From: Streptomyces sp. NRRL F-2664
Lineage (GTDB): Bacteria; Actinomycetota; Actinomycetes; Streptomycetales; Streptomycetaceae
Length of the DNA stretch: 64,000 bases
Reading direction: 5' to 3'
Assembly (NCBI RefSeq): GCF_000719345.1
Contig: NZ_JOFX01000002.1
Span: forward strand, 124,001 to 188,000
In this document: in pieces, positions 41,306 to 51,536 of the stretch
Layout: every line of letters begins with the position of its first letter
Position numbering within the stretch: position 1 is the first letter of the stretch
Program-made: the position numbers and the translations under genes
Notes under the pieces: generated by a model
Database searches by the model: none
Told to the model about the DNA's origin: nothing
The model's input: only the letters and a program-made list of their open reading frames with translations

Positions 41306-42269
41306 GTGGGCGATGGAGTGGACCCGGCTGCGGGTGCTGGCGCTGGAGCCGGGCGAGACGTACGCATTCGCCTGCGGCGACGCGGAATGGATCGTGCTCC
41401 CGCTGTCGGGCGCCTGCGAGGTCCGTTGCCGGGCTCTGGCCGGACCCGCGCCTCACACGCCGGCGGGGATGGGACTTCCTGCGGAACTCGCCGAGAGCGG
41501 GCGGCGGCCGGATGCAGCCCCGCCGGCGTTCGAGGCGCGGGGGTTCGGGGGCGGCGCCCCCGCAGCGGAGCCGCAGTTCTTCCGACTGCGGGGGAGGACG
41601 GGGGTGTTCCACGCCGTCACCGACTTCGCCTACGTGCCCCGGGACGCGCACACCGAGGTCGGCTCCGCCGCAGGCGGCAGGTTCGCGCTCCTCGGGGCGC
41701 GGTGCGAGCGGCGCCTGCCCGCACGCTACGGCCCCGCCGAGACCGTTCCCGTCGAGCTGCGCGGCACGGGCCACTGCTCGCGCCAGGTCAACAACTTCGC
41801 CGCCGCCGGCCCCACCGGCTTCGCATGCGACCGGCTGATCGCCGTCGAGGTCCTCACCCCCGGCGGGAACTGGTCCTCGTACCCCCCGCACAAGCACGAC
41901 GAGCACCACCCCGGCGAGGAGTCCCGCCTGGAGGAGATCTACTACTTCGAGATCGCCCCGCACGGGGACACCCCCGGCCTCGGCTACCAGCGCGTCTCGC
42001 CCTCCCCCGCCGGCAGGACCGACGTCCTGGCGGAGGTGCGCACCGGCGACGCCGTACTGGTCCCGGACGGCTGGCACGGCCCGTCCATGGCCGCCCCCGG
42101 TCACGACATGTACTACCTGAACGTGATGGCCGGACCGGACACCGGCAGCCCGCGGGAGTGGCTGATCCGCGACCACCCGGACCACGCCTGGATCCGCGGC
42201 AGTTGGGAGGGACAGGACGTCGACCCCCGGCTGCCCTTCCCCCGGGCGGAAGCGGAGGACCACCGATGA
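41289..42269 (+). CDS. iolB: 5-deoxy-glucuronate isomerase, with an in-frame repeat insertion
   Basis: Isomerises 5-deoxy-glucuronate to 2-deoxy-5-keto-gluconate. The 326-residue double-cupin protein has SYPPHKHDEHHPGEESRLEEIYYFEI with the metal-binding His/Glu set, and DAVLVPDGWHGP. Two oddities are visible. First, about 40 Pro/Ala/Gly-rich residues after CEVRCRALA are encoded by a GC-rich Streptomyces repeat (41452-41570). Second, the N-terminus is short: the first cupin starts within a few residues, where relatives carry about 20 more. The GTG start at 41289 follows a strong GGAGGAGGTG. The core motifs are intact, so activity is plausible. Confidence 0.85.
   Translation: MPVLSEWAMEWTRLRVLALEPGETYAFACGDAEWIVLPLSGACEVRCRALAGPAPHTPAGMGLPAELAESGRRPDAAPPAFEARGFGGGAPAAEPQFFRLRGRTGVFHAVTDFAYVPRDAHTEVGSAAGGRFALLGARCERRLPARYGPAETVPVELRGTGHCSRQVNNFAAAGPTGFACDRLIAVEVLTPGGNWSSYPPHKHDEHHPGEESRLEEIYYFEIAPHGDTPGLGYQRVSPSPAGRTDVLAEVRTGDAVLVPDGWHGPSMAAPGHDMYYLNVMAGPDTGSPREWLIRDHPDHAWIRGSWEGQDVDPRLPFPRAEAEDHR
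41452..41570. repeat. Streptomyces GC-rich hairpin repeat inserted in iolB
   Basis: Inverted arms CGCCGGCGGGG (41458-41468) and CCCCGCCGGCG (41518-41528) are followed by GTTCGAGGCGCGGGGGTTCGG and a GGGGGCGGCGCCCCC hairpin (41547-41561). This is the order found in dispersed intergenic Streptomyces repeats. It is in frame and free of stops in iolB. Confidence 0.7.
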
Positions 42270-44149
42270 GGCTCACCGTCGCACAGGCACTCGTACGCTT
42301 CCTCGCCGCCCAGTACACCGAGCGCGACGGCCGCCGCCACCGGCTGGTCGCCGCCACCTGGGGGATCTTCGGGCACGGGAACGTCGCCGGCATCGGCCAG
42401 GCACTCCTGGAGACCGGCGCCGACGGCCCGGACGGCATGCCCTTCCTCCAGGGCCGCAACGAGCAGGCCATGGTGCACGCCGCCGTCGGGTACGCCCGGC
42501 AGAGCGGCCGGCTGTCCACCCACGCCGTCACCACCTCCATCGGCCCCGGCGCCACCAACCTCGTCACCGGCGCCGCCCTCGCCACGATCAACCGGATCCC
42601 GGTGCTGCTGCTGCCCGGGGACACCTTCGCCACCCGCCCCGCCGATCCCGTGCTCCAGCAGCTCGAAGTGCCCTACGCCGGGGACGTCTCCGTCAACGAC
42701 GCCCTGCGGCCCGTCTCCCGCCACTTCGACCGGATCACCCGCGCCGAGTCGCTCGTACCGGCCGCCCTCCAGGCGGTCCGCGTGCTCACCGACCCGGTGC
42801 AGACCGGCGCCGTCACCCTGGCGCTGCCCCAGGACGTGCAGGCCGAGGCGTACGACTGGCCCGAGGAGTTCTTCGCCGAGCGGGTCTGGCGAGTACGGCG
42901 GCCGCGGCCCGACCGCGCCGAGCTCGCCGCAGCCGCCGAGGCGCTGCGCGGCTCCGCGCGCCCCCTGATCGTCGCCGGCGGCGGGATCCGGCACAGCGCG
43001 GCCCAGGCCTCCCTCGCCGCCCTCGCCGAGGCGACCGGAATTCCGGTCGCCGTCACGCAGGCGGGCAAGGGCGTGCTCCCGCACGGCCATCCCGCCGACA
43101 TCGGCGGGATCGGCCACACCGGCACGGCCACGGCCGCCGGCCTGGCCCGGGAGGCCGACGTGGTCCTCGCCGCCGGGACCCGGCTCAGCGACTTCACCAC
43201 CGCCTCGGCGACCCTGTTCCGGCATCCCGGCGTCCGGTTCGTCGGCCTGAACCTGGACCCGTACGACGCCCACAAGCTCGCCGCCCGCCCCCTGGTCGCA
43301 GACGCCCGCGAGGCGCTGGACGGGCTGCGGGAGGCGCTGGCGGGCCACCGGGTGGACGCCGCGTACGAGGCGGCGTACCGGCAGGAGGCCGTCCGCTGGG
43401 ACGGCCTCGTCGACCGGGCGTACGCCGTGCCCGCGTCCGAGGAGGACCTCCCCCCGACCCAGGCGCAGGTGCTCGGGCTCCTCGACGGCCTCGTCGACGC
43501 CTCCGACGTCCTGGTCAACGCCGCCGGCTCGCTCCCCGGCGACCTGCACAAGCTGTGGCGGGCCCGGTCCGCGGACCAGTACCACGTGGAGTACGGCTAC
43601 TCCTGCATGGGCTACGAGATCCCGGCCGCCCTCGGGGTCGCGCTCGCCGCACCCGGCCGGCCCGTGTGGGCGCTGGTCGGCGACGGGACGTACCTGATGA
43701 ACCCGACCGAGATCGTCACGGCCGTCCAGGAGGGCGTCCCGATCCGGGTGGTGGTCCTGGACAACCACGGCTACGCCTCCATCGGCGGCCTCTCGGGAGC
43801 GGTGGGCGCCGAGGGCTTCGGCACCGCCTACCGCTTCCGGGCGCCCGACGGCACGTACACCGGCGATCCCCTCCCGGTGGACCTCGCGGCCAACGCGGCT
43901 TCCCTCGGCATGGCCGTCATCCGTGCCCGCACCGTACGTGACCTGCGGGAAGCTCTCGCCGAGGCCCGCTCGGCAACGCGTCCCACATGTGTCTACGTAC
44001 AGACCCGAACGCCCGACACTGTGTCGGGCCCGCCCCCGGCACCGGCGTGGTGGGATGTTCCTGTGGCCGAGACCGCGACCCGTAAGGCGGCGGTGGAAGC
44101 CCGTGAAGAGTACGACCGGCAAGCCGCGCAGCGACGTCGCCATCTGTGA
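42266..44149 (+). CDS. iolD: 3D-(3,5/4)-trihydroxycyclohexane-1,2-dione hydrolase
   Basis: ThDP-dependent ring-opening hydrolase of inositol catabolism. The 627-residue protein has the acetolactate-synthase fold with family features: FLQGRNEQAMVHAAVGYARQ (catalytic Glu near residue 68), TTSIGPGATNLVTGAALA, VEYGYSCMGYEIPAALG and the ThDP motif VGDGTYLMNPTEIVTA ending in VLDNHGYASIGGLS. Length around 625 is characteristic of IolD. Its ATG overlaps the iolB TGA (ATGA), so translation is coupled. Confidence 0.93.
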   Translation: MRLTVAQALVRFLAAQYTERDGRRHRLVAATWGIFGHGNVAGIGQALLETGADGPDGMPFLQGRNEQAMVHAAVGYARQSGRLSTHAVTTSIGPGATNLVTGAALATINRIPVLLLPGDTFATRPADPVLQQLEVPYAGDVSVNDALRPVSRHFDRITRAESLVPAALQAVRVLTDPVQTGAVTLALPQDVQAEAYDWPEEFFAERVWRVRRPRPDRAELAAAAEALRGSARPLIVAGGGIRHSAAQASLAALAEATGIPVAVTQAGKGVLPHGHPADIGGIGHTGTATAAGLAREADVVLAAGTRLSDFTTASATLFRHPGVRFVGLNLDPYDAHKLAARPLVADAREALDGLREALAGHRVDAAYEAAYRQEAVRWDGLVDRAYAVPASEEDLPPTQAQVLGLLDGLVDASDVLVNAAGSLPGDLHKLWRARSADQYHVEYGYSCMGYEIPAALGVALAAPGRPVWALVGDGTYLMNPTEIVTAVQEGVPIRVVVLDNHGYASIGGLSGAVGAEGFGTAYRFRAPDGTYTGDPLPVDLAANAASLGMAVIRARTVRDLREALAEARSATRPTCVYVQTRTPDTVSGPPPAPAWWDVPVAETATRKAAVEAREEYDRQAAQRRRHL

Positions 44150-44162
44150 AGGAGCAAAAGGC

Positions 44163-45662
<1,500 letters not shown>

Positions 45663-45693
45663 CCGCGCACCGCCCGGACGTCCCCGGACCGAG

Positions 45694-45725
45694 CCGCCCC
45701 CCGCACGCATCACCGCGGGGGGCGG
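45694..45725. terminator. Terminator after the inositol operon
   Basis: A perfect 11-bp stem CCGCCCCCCGC / GCGGGGGGCGG closes a 10-nt loop 32 bp past mmsA. The next gene to the right is convergent, so it may serve both. Confidence 0.8.
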
Positions 45726-45878
45726 ACCGGCGCTGCCGGGCCCCGGCGGCGCAGCGCATGGGCGAGGGAGCGGTCGCCGCGGCTGTCCGGGACGAGGAAC
45801 GGTGCGGCGACGTTGTGAGCCGATGACGGCTCTGAGCGGTGATGGCCGGACACCGTCACCCGGGGACACCTTGGCCGG

Positions 45879-46949
45879 TCAGCGCGTTCCGGCCAAGTCC
45901 AGGACGGACTGCTCCTGGTCGCTCTCGGCGCGACGGCGCCGGCGCAGTACCCCCACGGTGCCGCCCGCGCCCGCCAGGACCAGCAGCAGACCGACGGCCG
46001 GCCAGGGCACGGCGACGAAGTCGCTCTCGGCGCGCGAGACCAGGCCGGGATGGGCCGCCGCACCCGCCGTGATCCTGACGGTCACCCAGTCCGACTGGGG
46101 GGCGTCCGGCCACGGTTCGGTCAGCTCGATCCGCTGGCCCGGCAGCAGGGCCAGCTGCAGCTCGCGCCCCGGCCGGTCCAGCACCCGCCGGCCGAACAGG
46201 CCCTCCGCGGAGATCGCCACCTCGGGCCCGACCACCACATTGCCCCGGTTGACCAGCGTGTACGAGACGGTGGCGCGGGCGTCCTGCACCCAGGGCAGCA
46301 GCGGGGCGGACCGGCTGACCCGCACGTCCTCCACGCTCAGCCCGGGGGTGACGGGCCCCGGGACCCTGAGGTACAGGCGGGCGCCGACCGAACGCTTCAC
46401 CCCGACCTGCACCTTGCCGTCCTGCTGCACGCCCTCCACGGCCGTGCCCAGGGCCACGATGCCGCCCACGTGGTCACCGGGCGTCGCGTCCGCCGGCACC
46501 TGCACGGTGAAGGGGATGTCCTTGCGGCCCTTGGCCGGCACCGTGACGGTGCCCGCCGCCTCCGGGGCCAGGGAGATCCACGCCCCGACGTCCTTCGGCC
46601 TCGTCTCCACCGGCAGCAGCGCGAACGCGCCGCCCGCCGGGGTGTTGACGGCGTCGGTGGCGAAGACCTGGAAGGTCAGTTCCCGGTCGGAGGAGTTCAG
46701 GACCGTCACGCTGTCGGTGAGGGTGGTGCCTGCGGCGCCCTCGTGGAAGAAGTACGCGCGGTCGGTCGTGGCGGCGCCTGCCGTGGGCGTCGGGAACACC
46801 GCCCACGTGCCGTTGTCGGCTGCCGTCGCCGGGGCGGTCGGCAGCAGGCCCGCGACCAGCACGAGCAGGCCGAGGAGCAGACCGTGCAGGGGGCTCAGGG
46901 CGCGGGTGCGGCTGTGTCTGCGGCGGGGCGTACTGCTGCGGGGGCGCAT
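45879..46949 (-). CDS. DUF916 (WxL-interacting type) membrane-anchored surface protein
   Basis: The 356-residue precursor has an Arg-rich N-terminus and a signal segment (LLLGLLVLVAGLLPTAPATA) ending near residue 45. The mature part begins NGTWAVFPTP and contains the DUF916 pattern WISLAPEAAGTVTVPAKGRKDIPFTVQVPADATPGDHVGGIVA, a beta-sandwich known in Firmicutes to bind WxL proteins and peptidoglycan. A single C-terminal membrane helix (residues about 305-330) is followed by RRRRR and a short tail, so the protein is anchored with its beta domains outside. Start ATG 46949 with GGAG seven bases upstream. The WxL-like gene lies 103 bp upstream on the same strand; the pair probably forms a surface complex. 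Confidence 0.8.
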   Translation of the reverse strand: MRPRSSTPRRRHSRTRALSPLHGLLLGLLVLVAGLLPTAPATAADNGTWAVFPTPTAGAATTDRAYFFHEGAAGTTLTDSVTVLNSSDRELTFQVFATDAVNTPAGGAFALLPVETRPKDVGAWISLAPEAAGTVTVPAKGRKDIPFTVQVPADATPGDHVGGIVALGTAVEGVQQDGKVQVGVKRSVGARLYLRVPGPVTPGLSVEDVRVSRSAPLLPWVQDARATVSYTLVNRGNVVVGPEVAISAEGLFGRRVLDRPGRELQLALLPGQRIELTEPWPDAPQSDWVTVRITAGAAAHPGLVSRAESDFVAVPWPAVGLLLVLAGAGGTVGVLRRRRRAESDQEQSVLDLAGTR

Positions 46950-47052
46950 GGGCGGTCTCCAGTCGGCGCGGAGCGGGGAAAGGGGTGGTACGGCGCCGGA
47001 GCGCCGCACCACCCTGACGGAGCGGCCTTGCGGTCGTGCGGGGTCGCACGGG

Positions 47053-48348
47053 TCAGGCGATCGAGAAGGTGACGACCGTCCGGTAGGTGTCGGCGAACAT
47101 GAAGGGCGGGAGCTGGATCATCCCGGCGCCGCCGACGGCGAACTCGCCACCGGTCAGCTCGTCGCCCCCGGCGGCCTGGGACGCGACCTTCATCGGGACG
47201 TCCGAGATCGCGCCGGGCGTGCCCGCGGTGCAGGTGCTCGGGCTGTCCGGGTTCGTCACGGTGCAGGACGGCTGGATGCCGATCTGCGCCTTCGGCATCG
47301 AGTGGCCGGTGGTCTGGTTCAGGAACGGCGTGCGCGTCGCCGTCACGTCCCAGCCGAGCGAGCCGCCGCGGAAGTCCTGGACGGTCGCGGCGTTGAACAC
47401 ACCGACCACCGACTGGGGCTTGCCGTTGATGGTGACCGCGCCGAAGCTGACGGCCGGCTGGCCGTCCTTCGGGCCCAGGGCCAGCGGTCCGGGCAGGATC
47501 TCGACGTCGACCGGGTTCTTCACGCCCGGCTGGTCCTCCGTGAACACGAAGGCCTTGTACGGCGTGATCGAACCGTCGATCCTGATCGTGTCGGCCTTCT
47601 TGGTGACTGTGATCGTGCAGGTCGCGGCGCCCGAAGCGTCCGCGGTACCGGTGCCGGTGTCACCGGTCGCCGCTCCGGCGAGCAGGGCGGAGCAGGTGAC
47701 CGGACCGGCCGGGAAGTTGGCGCCGTTCACGACGACGGCGGTGCCCGCCGGACCGCTGTTGGGCGTCAGCTTCGTGGTGACCGGATCCTTGGGCAGGGCC
47801 TCGACCGCGACCGATCCGAGCGAGGCGCTCGGCCGGGGGGCCGGGGTACAGGTGGTGGTGAAGACGGAGCCGGAGAGGTCCGCGTCCGTCACCGCCAGAT
47901 CGAGGGCGACCTGGACGGTGGTGCCCTCGGTGCCGTCGGGGATTCTGATGGTGCCGGAGAACGCCTTGGGGTCGAGCGGCTGCCCGGCCACGACGGACAC
48001 GGTCTCCGGTGGGCTGGTCACCACCTGGGTGGTCGCGCCGACCTTGAGGGTGATCTTGGAGGTGTTCACCGTGGTGACGGAGAACGAGGGGATCAGGGGG
48101 CTCGCACCCGGGTCGATCGTGATCGGGACGACGTCGCCCGCCTTCGCGCCGTCGGGCAGCGTGACCGTCCAGTTCTGGTTGCCCGAGCCGTCCGGCTGCG
48201 GCGCCGGGGCGTCACAGTTCTCGAAGACGACAGTGGTCCTGGTCGCGGCCTGCGCGGGGCCCGCCAGGCCCGCCACGGCGCCGGTGAGGGCCAGCGACAG
48301 GGCCGCCGCCGCTGCCGGCACTCTGCGTCGATGCGTTCTCGTACTCAC
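47053..48348 (-). CDS. Secreted WxL-like surface protein with IPT/TIG-like domain
   Basis: The 431-residue precursor has a Sec signal cleaved near GPAQA-ATR. The mature part contains a domain of about 160 residues, an IPT/TIG-like Ig domain (LTPNSGPAGTAVVVNGANFPAGPVTCSALLAG, near residue 195), and a C-terminal beta domain with GSLGWDVTATRTPF and a final TYRTVVTFSIA. That ending and the Trp-Asp-Val resemble the WxL cell-wall-binding domain of Firmicutes. The GTG start at 48348 has AAGGAG upstream at wide spacing. Paired with a DUF916 gene downstream. Non-covalent cell-wall attachment is an inference. Confidence 0.7.
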   Translation of the reverse strand: MSTRTHRRRVPAAAAALSLALTGAVAGLAGPAQAATRTTVVFENCDAPAPQPDGSGNQNWTVTLPDGAKAGDVVPITIDPGASPLIPSFSVTTVNTSKITLKVGATTQVVTSPPETVSVVAGQPLDPKAFSGTIRIPDGTEGTTVQVALDLAVTDADLSGSVFTTTCTPAPRPSASLGSVAVEALPKDPVTTKLTPNSGPAGTAVVVNGANFPAGPVTCSALLAGAATGDTGTGTADASGAATCTITVTKKADTIRIDGSITPYKAFVFTEDQPGVKNPVDVEILPGPLALGPKDGQPAVSFGAVTINGKPQSVVGVFNAATVQDFRGGSLGWDVTATRTPFLNQTTGHSMPKAQIGIQPSCTVTNPDSPSTCTAGTPGAISDVPMKVASQAAGGDELTGGEFAVGGAGMIQLPPFMFADTYRTVVTFSIA

Positions 48349-48488
48349 TGGGTCGCGACTCCTTCGTCGTGACGAAACCTCCCCCCACCCGCTGTGTGGG
48401 GGAGGCCGAGCCGGTGCGGTGGCCGATATTGACGCGTCACGGTGATGAGAAGTCAATGACTTGCTTTGTCCGGAAGCACACAGAAATT

Positions 48489-48521
48489 GATGGGCCATCA
48501 GGGAAGGGCTGATGGCCCATC
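48489..48521 (-). terminator. Terminator downstream of the subtilisin gene
   Basis: A perfect 13-bp stem GATGGGCCATCAG / CTGATGGCCCATC closes a 7-nt loop. On the minus strand it follows the tandem repeat that ends the subtilisin gene and is followed by AATTTCTG. Confidence 0.8.
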
Positions 48522-48605
48522 GGGCGGCCCGACGGACACCGACCGATCGGGGTGGGCGGCGTGTCCGCCGGCCCGGCCCGGGGTCCAGGCGCTATCCGGC
48601 CTTTT

Positions 48606-48713
48606 CCGGCCGTCGGGCCCCGTCCGGCCGTCGGGCCCCGTCCGGCCGTCGGGCCCCGTCCGGCCGTTGGGCCCCATGCGGCAGTTGGGCCCCGTCCGGC
48701 AGTCGGGCGCTAT
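48606..48713. repeat. Six tandem 18-bp repeats spanning the subtilisin stop codon
   Basis: The unit CCGGCCGTCGGGCCCCGT occurs three times perfectly (48606-48659) and three times with changes (48660-48713). The last degenerate unit contains the TAG stop of the subtilisin gene on the other strand. The array is flanked by the direct repeat GCGCTATCCGGCC. Read past the stop it would encode repeated hexapeptides of PDGARR type. Confidence 0.85.
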
Positions 48714-50035
48714 CCGGCCGGGGCCACGACAGCCGGATTCCCGACGCCGGGATTCCCGACGGCCGGGTTACCGGCGGCCGGGGGGACGGTCGGTGGGGCG
48801 GCCGGGTGCATGACGGCCGGTGGTGCCTCCGGCTTCACCGCGGCCGGGTGGACGGTCGGGATGTGCAGCAGCCGGTTCGGGGTGCCGGCCGGCAGCCCGG
48901 TGATGCGGCCGGGAACGGCTCCCCGCACCAGCGCCTCGGCCACCTCGGCCGGGGTGCGCACCGTGCCGCCCGCCAGCAGCAGCGCGGCCGCGCCGGCCAC
49001 GTGTGGCGCGGCCATGGAGGTGCCCGAGGAGCGGGCCGTGCTGGTGGCGGAGTCCTTCGAGGCGGAGACGACGGAGACGCCCGGCGCGAACAGGTCCACG
49101 CACGAGCCGTAGCTGGAGAACCGCGCCCGGCGGTCCTCGGCGTCGGTCGCACCGACGGTGACGGCCTGCGGGACGGAGGCCGGGGATCCGCCGCACGCGT
49201 TCCTGCCGTCGTTTCCGGCGGCGGCGACGAAGGTGATCCCGGAGGCCGTGATCCGCAGGACGGCGGAGTCGAGGGCGCGGCTGCGGCTGCCGCCCATGCT
49301 CATGTTGGCCACGGCCGGAGTGCCGGGGGAGCGGGCCGCGTCCTTCACCACCCAGTCGAGCCCCTTGATCATGGCCGACAGGCGGCCGTCGCCGCGGCAG
49401 TCGGCCACCTTCACGGAGACGAGGGAGACACCCTTGGCGACCCCGTACGTCGCCCCGCCCACGGTCCCCGCGACGTGCGTGCCGTGCCCGTTGCAGTCGC
49501 GGGAGCCTTCCAGGAACACCGCGTTCGTCCCGGAACGGGCGCGGCCGCCGAACTCCTGGTGACGGGTGTTGATCCCGGTGTCGACGACGTAGACGGTGAC
49601 GCCCTCGGCCTTCGTGGCGTACGTGTACGAACCGTCGAGCGGCAGCTCGCGCTGATCGATCCGGTCCAGCGTCCAGGGCGCGGGGCTCTGCGGCTGTACC
49701 TGGGGGGTGTCGATGCCGGTGGTGGTGTGGAACACCGCGTCCGGTTCCACGGAGGCCACCCGCGGGTCGGCGGCCAGGGCGGCGGCCCGCGCGGCGGTGG
49801 TGCGGACGGCGAAGCCGTCGAGGACGGCTTCGTAGACGGGGCCGACCTCGTCGCCGGCCTCCGCGGCCTCGGCGGCCAGGGCACGGGTCGGGGCGCGCGA
49901 GGCGGTGTCCTTCAGGGTGACGACGTAGGGGGCGACGGGTCCGTCGGGCGCGGCGGCGGTGTCCGGCGGTGGGGCGAGGGTGGTGGCGGCGGCCGCCAGG
50001 AGCGCGGCGGGGACCAGCGGAGCGAAGGGGGTCAT
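48710..50035 (-). CDS. Secreted subtilisin-like serine protease (S8)
   Basis: A 441-residue secreted protease. After a signal peptide (to about residue 28) comes an I9-type inhibitor propeptide (PYVVTLKDTASRAP to PRVASVEPDAVF), then a proteinase K-like catalytic domain with Asp in VTVYVVDTGINTRH, His in DCNGHGTHVAGTVGG and Ser in SSGTSMAAPHVAGAAALL. NMSMGG and AAAGNDGRNACGG are also typical. The C-terminus is a Pro/Ala/Val-rich tail with repeated NPAVGNPGVGNPAV. Start ATG 50035, weak ribosome binding site. The stop lies in a tandem-repeat array. Confidence 0.9.
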   Translation of the reverse strand: MTPFAPLVPAALLAAAATTLAPPPDTAAAPDGPVAPYVVTLKDTASRAPTRALAAEAAEAGDEVGPVYEAVLDGFAVRTTAARAAALAADPRVASVEPDAVFHTTTGIDTPQVQPQSPAPWTLDRIDQRELPLDGSYTYATKAEGVTVYVVDTGINTRHQEFGGRARSGTNAVFLEGSRDCNGHGTHVAGTVGGATYGVAKGVSLVSVKVADCRGDGRLSAMIKGLDWVVKDAARSPGTPAVANMSMGGSRSRALDSAVLRITASGITFVAAAGNDGRNACGGSPASVPQAVTVGATDAEDRRARFSSYGSCVDLFAPGVSVVSASKDSATSTARSSGTSMAAPHVAGAAALLLAGGTVRTPAEVAEALVRGAVPGRITGLPAGTPNRLLHIPTVHPAAVKPEAPPAVMHPAAPPTVPPAAGNPAVGNPGVGNPAVVAPAG

Positions 50036-50143
50036 GCGCCCGATGCTCGGCGAACGGCGGTACGGACGCGCGGAGGGTGCGCCGAGTGGCCGCACGACAC
50101 GCCGCCGCCCGGGGGGCGCCGGCCCGCGGACGTCCGGGCCGGA

Positions 50144-50557
50144 TCAGGGGGCGAGGGGCCAGCCGCGCATGGTGAACACTCCCTCGTCGCGGGCCCCGGC
50201 CGCGTCGTAGGTGGCCAGGGCCGCCTCGTTGTCCGTGTCGACCCCCACCCACATGCCGTAGCAGCCGCGCTGCCTGGCCTCGTCCGCCAGGGCCAGCGTC
50301 AGGGCGCGGCCGATCCCGCGGCGGCGGTAGCCCTCGTCCACCGACAGCTCGTAGAGGCACATCTCCGTTCCCTTGTCGGGGTGGACCATTTCGATGCCGG
50401 AGACCATCCCGGCGGGTACGCCGTCGACGTACGCGATGAGCATCAGGTGCCCGGGGGCGGCGAGGAAGCGCTCGGACCACTCCTCGCGGGCGGGCCCGTC
50501 GAAGAGGGATGCGGCGGCCGCGAGTTCGGCGGGGGTGAGGGCCCGGCGGATGTCCAT
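50144..50557 (-). CDS. GNAT-family N-acetyltransferase
   Basis: A 137-residue GNAT protein with acetyl-CoA-binding motif A LYELSVDEGYRRRGIGRALTLALADEARQRG (the R-R-x-G-x-G/A loop at about 77-83) and motif B-like MWVGVDTDNEAALATYDAAGA. Substrate unknown; similar small acetyltransferases act on aminoglycosides, amines or protein N-termini. Start ATG 50557. No evident operon partner. Confidence 0.85.
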   Translation of the reverse strand: MDIRRALTPAELAAAASLFDGPAREEWSERFLAAPGHLMLIAYVDGVPAGMVSGIEMVHPDKGTEMCLYELSVDEGYRRRGIGRALTLALADEARQRGCYGMWVGVDTDNEAALATYDAAGARDEGVFTMRGWPLAP

Positions 50558-50812
50558 GGCGGTCACGATATGCGCGCGCGGCCGCCCGCCGCACGCATCG
50601 CGGCACGGCGTGGCGGGCGGCACGCACACACCGGCCGGTGACACACCGCAGTCGTCAACCGGTGCGTACCGTGGCTGACTTGGAGACCAGTGGCGGGCTG
50701 CGTACCCACGACATGGTCACGCCGGAGGTGACCGGATCCGCTGAGTCGCGCTGCCGGGCGTTGCGCCGCCGAAGCGTGTCGTTCGGAGCGTGCCGGAAGG
50801 CGTGCCGGCTCC

Positions 50813-51298
50813 CTAGCCGTCGGCGCGGGGGGACGGGGTGCCGTCGGTCCAGGCGTAGACCCGCTTGCCGTGCACCGCGACCTGGTACTGGTGGAAGTCG
50901 CGGCACTCCGTACGGACTTCGGCCTCCCGGGTGTCCGGCCGCCACCACCGGGCGTGCAGGTCCGGGGCGCCCTGCTGCCTGGGGGTGCCCGCCGTGCAGC
51001 GCGGGCCGTCCAGCGGCGTCTTGCCGAGGTCGAACCGGATCAGCCGGGACTCCCCGCTGGTGCGCACCCGTATGCGGACGTCGGTGGCGTCCTTCGGTAT
51101 CCAGGAGGGCAGCGCGAACGGCGCCCCCGCGCGTGCCGGGGCATCGGCGGCGGTCGCGAAGCGCTTGCCCTTCTCCTTGAACACCTTGTGGTCGATCGTG
51201 TCGGTCACCGGGTTGGGCGGCAGGTCGGGCAGGGCGAAGGCGGCGGTGGCGAGGACCCCCACGGTGGCGGCGGCGATGACGAACGGGCGGCGGTTCAT
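50813..51298 (-). CDS. Secreted or membrane-anchored hypothetical protein
   Basis: A 161-residue protein with a short N-terminal hydrophobic segment (FVIAAATVGVLATAAFAL) that could be a signal peptide or anchor, followed by a soluble domain with WIPKDATDVRIRVRTSGESRLIRFDLGK and two Cys (RCTAG and TECRDF) that could form a disulfide. C-terminal QYQVAVHGKRVYAWTDG is beta-rich. Conserved hypothetical of the Streptomyces type; I do not know its function. Start ATG 51298. Confidence 0.7.
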   Translation of the reverse strand: MNRRPFVIAAATVGVLATAAFALPDLPPNPVTDTIDHKVFKEKGKRFATAADAPARAGAPFALPSWIPKDATDVRIRVRTSGESRLIRFDLGKTPLDGPRCTAGTPRQQGAPDLHARWWRPDTREAEVRTECRDFHQYQVAVHGKRVYAWTDGTPSPRADG

Positions 51299-51393
51299 GC
51301 CCTCCAGTGTCGGCGGGGGCGACCCGCTCGCGCGTCCTTCCTCAGAACGAACCGTGCCTTGGCCGCAGGTAGCACACGGCCTCATACCTGGGA

Positions 51394-51408
51394 GGGGGCT
51401 CCGCCCCC
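51394..51408. repeat. Short GGGGGC-TCC-GCCCCC hairpin, related to the dispersed repeat
   Basis: A 6-bp G/C stem with a 3-nt loop identical in style to the terminal hairpin of the Streptomyces dispersed repeat seen in iolB. It lies in the 238-bp gap before the phospholipase gene, where no gene is seen. Confidence 0.5.
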
Positions 51409-51536
51409 AGCGGTGGCCCTCGGAGACCGGCCACCCCGCCGGCAGCCGTACCGCCCACCGACCGGGCCGCCCAGTAACCGCGCGGCGGCCGCCCCCGTTG
51501 GCGGGTTGACCGTCCGTCCGGCTCCCGAGGACCCCC

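Noticed and set aside
48420..48456. ATTGAC...GTCAAT inverted repeat upstream of the WxL-like gene
   Set aside because: Arms are only 6 bp with a long spacer; not distinguishable from chance.
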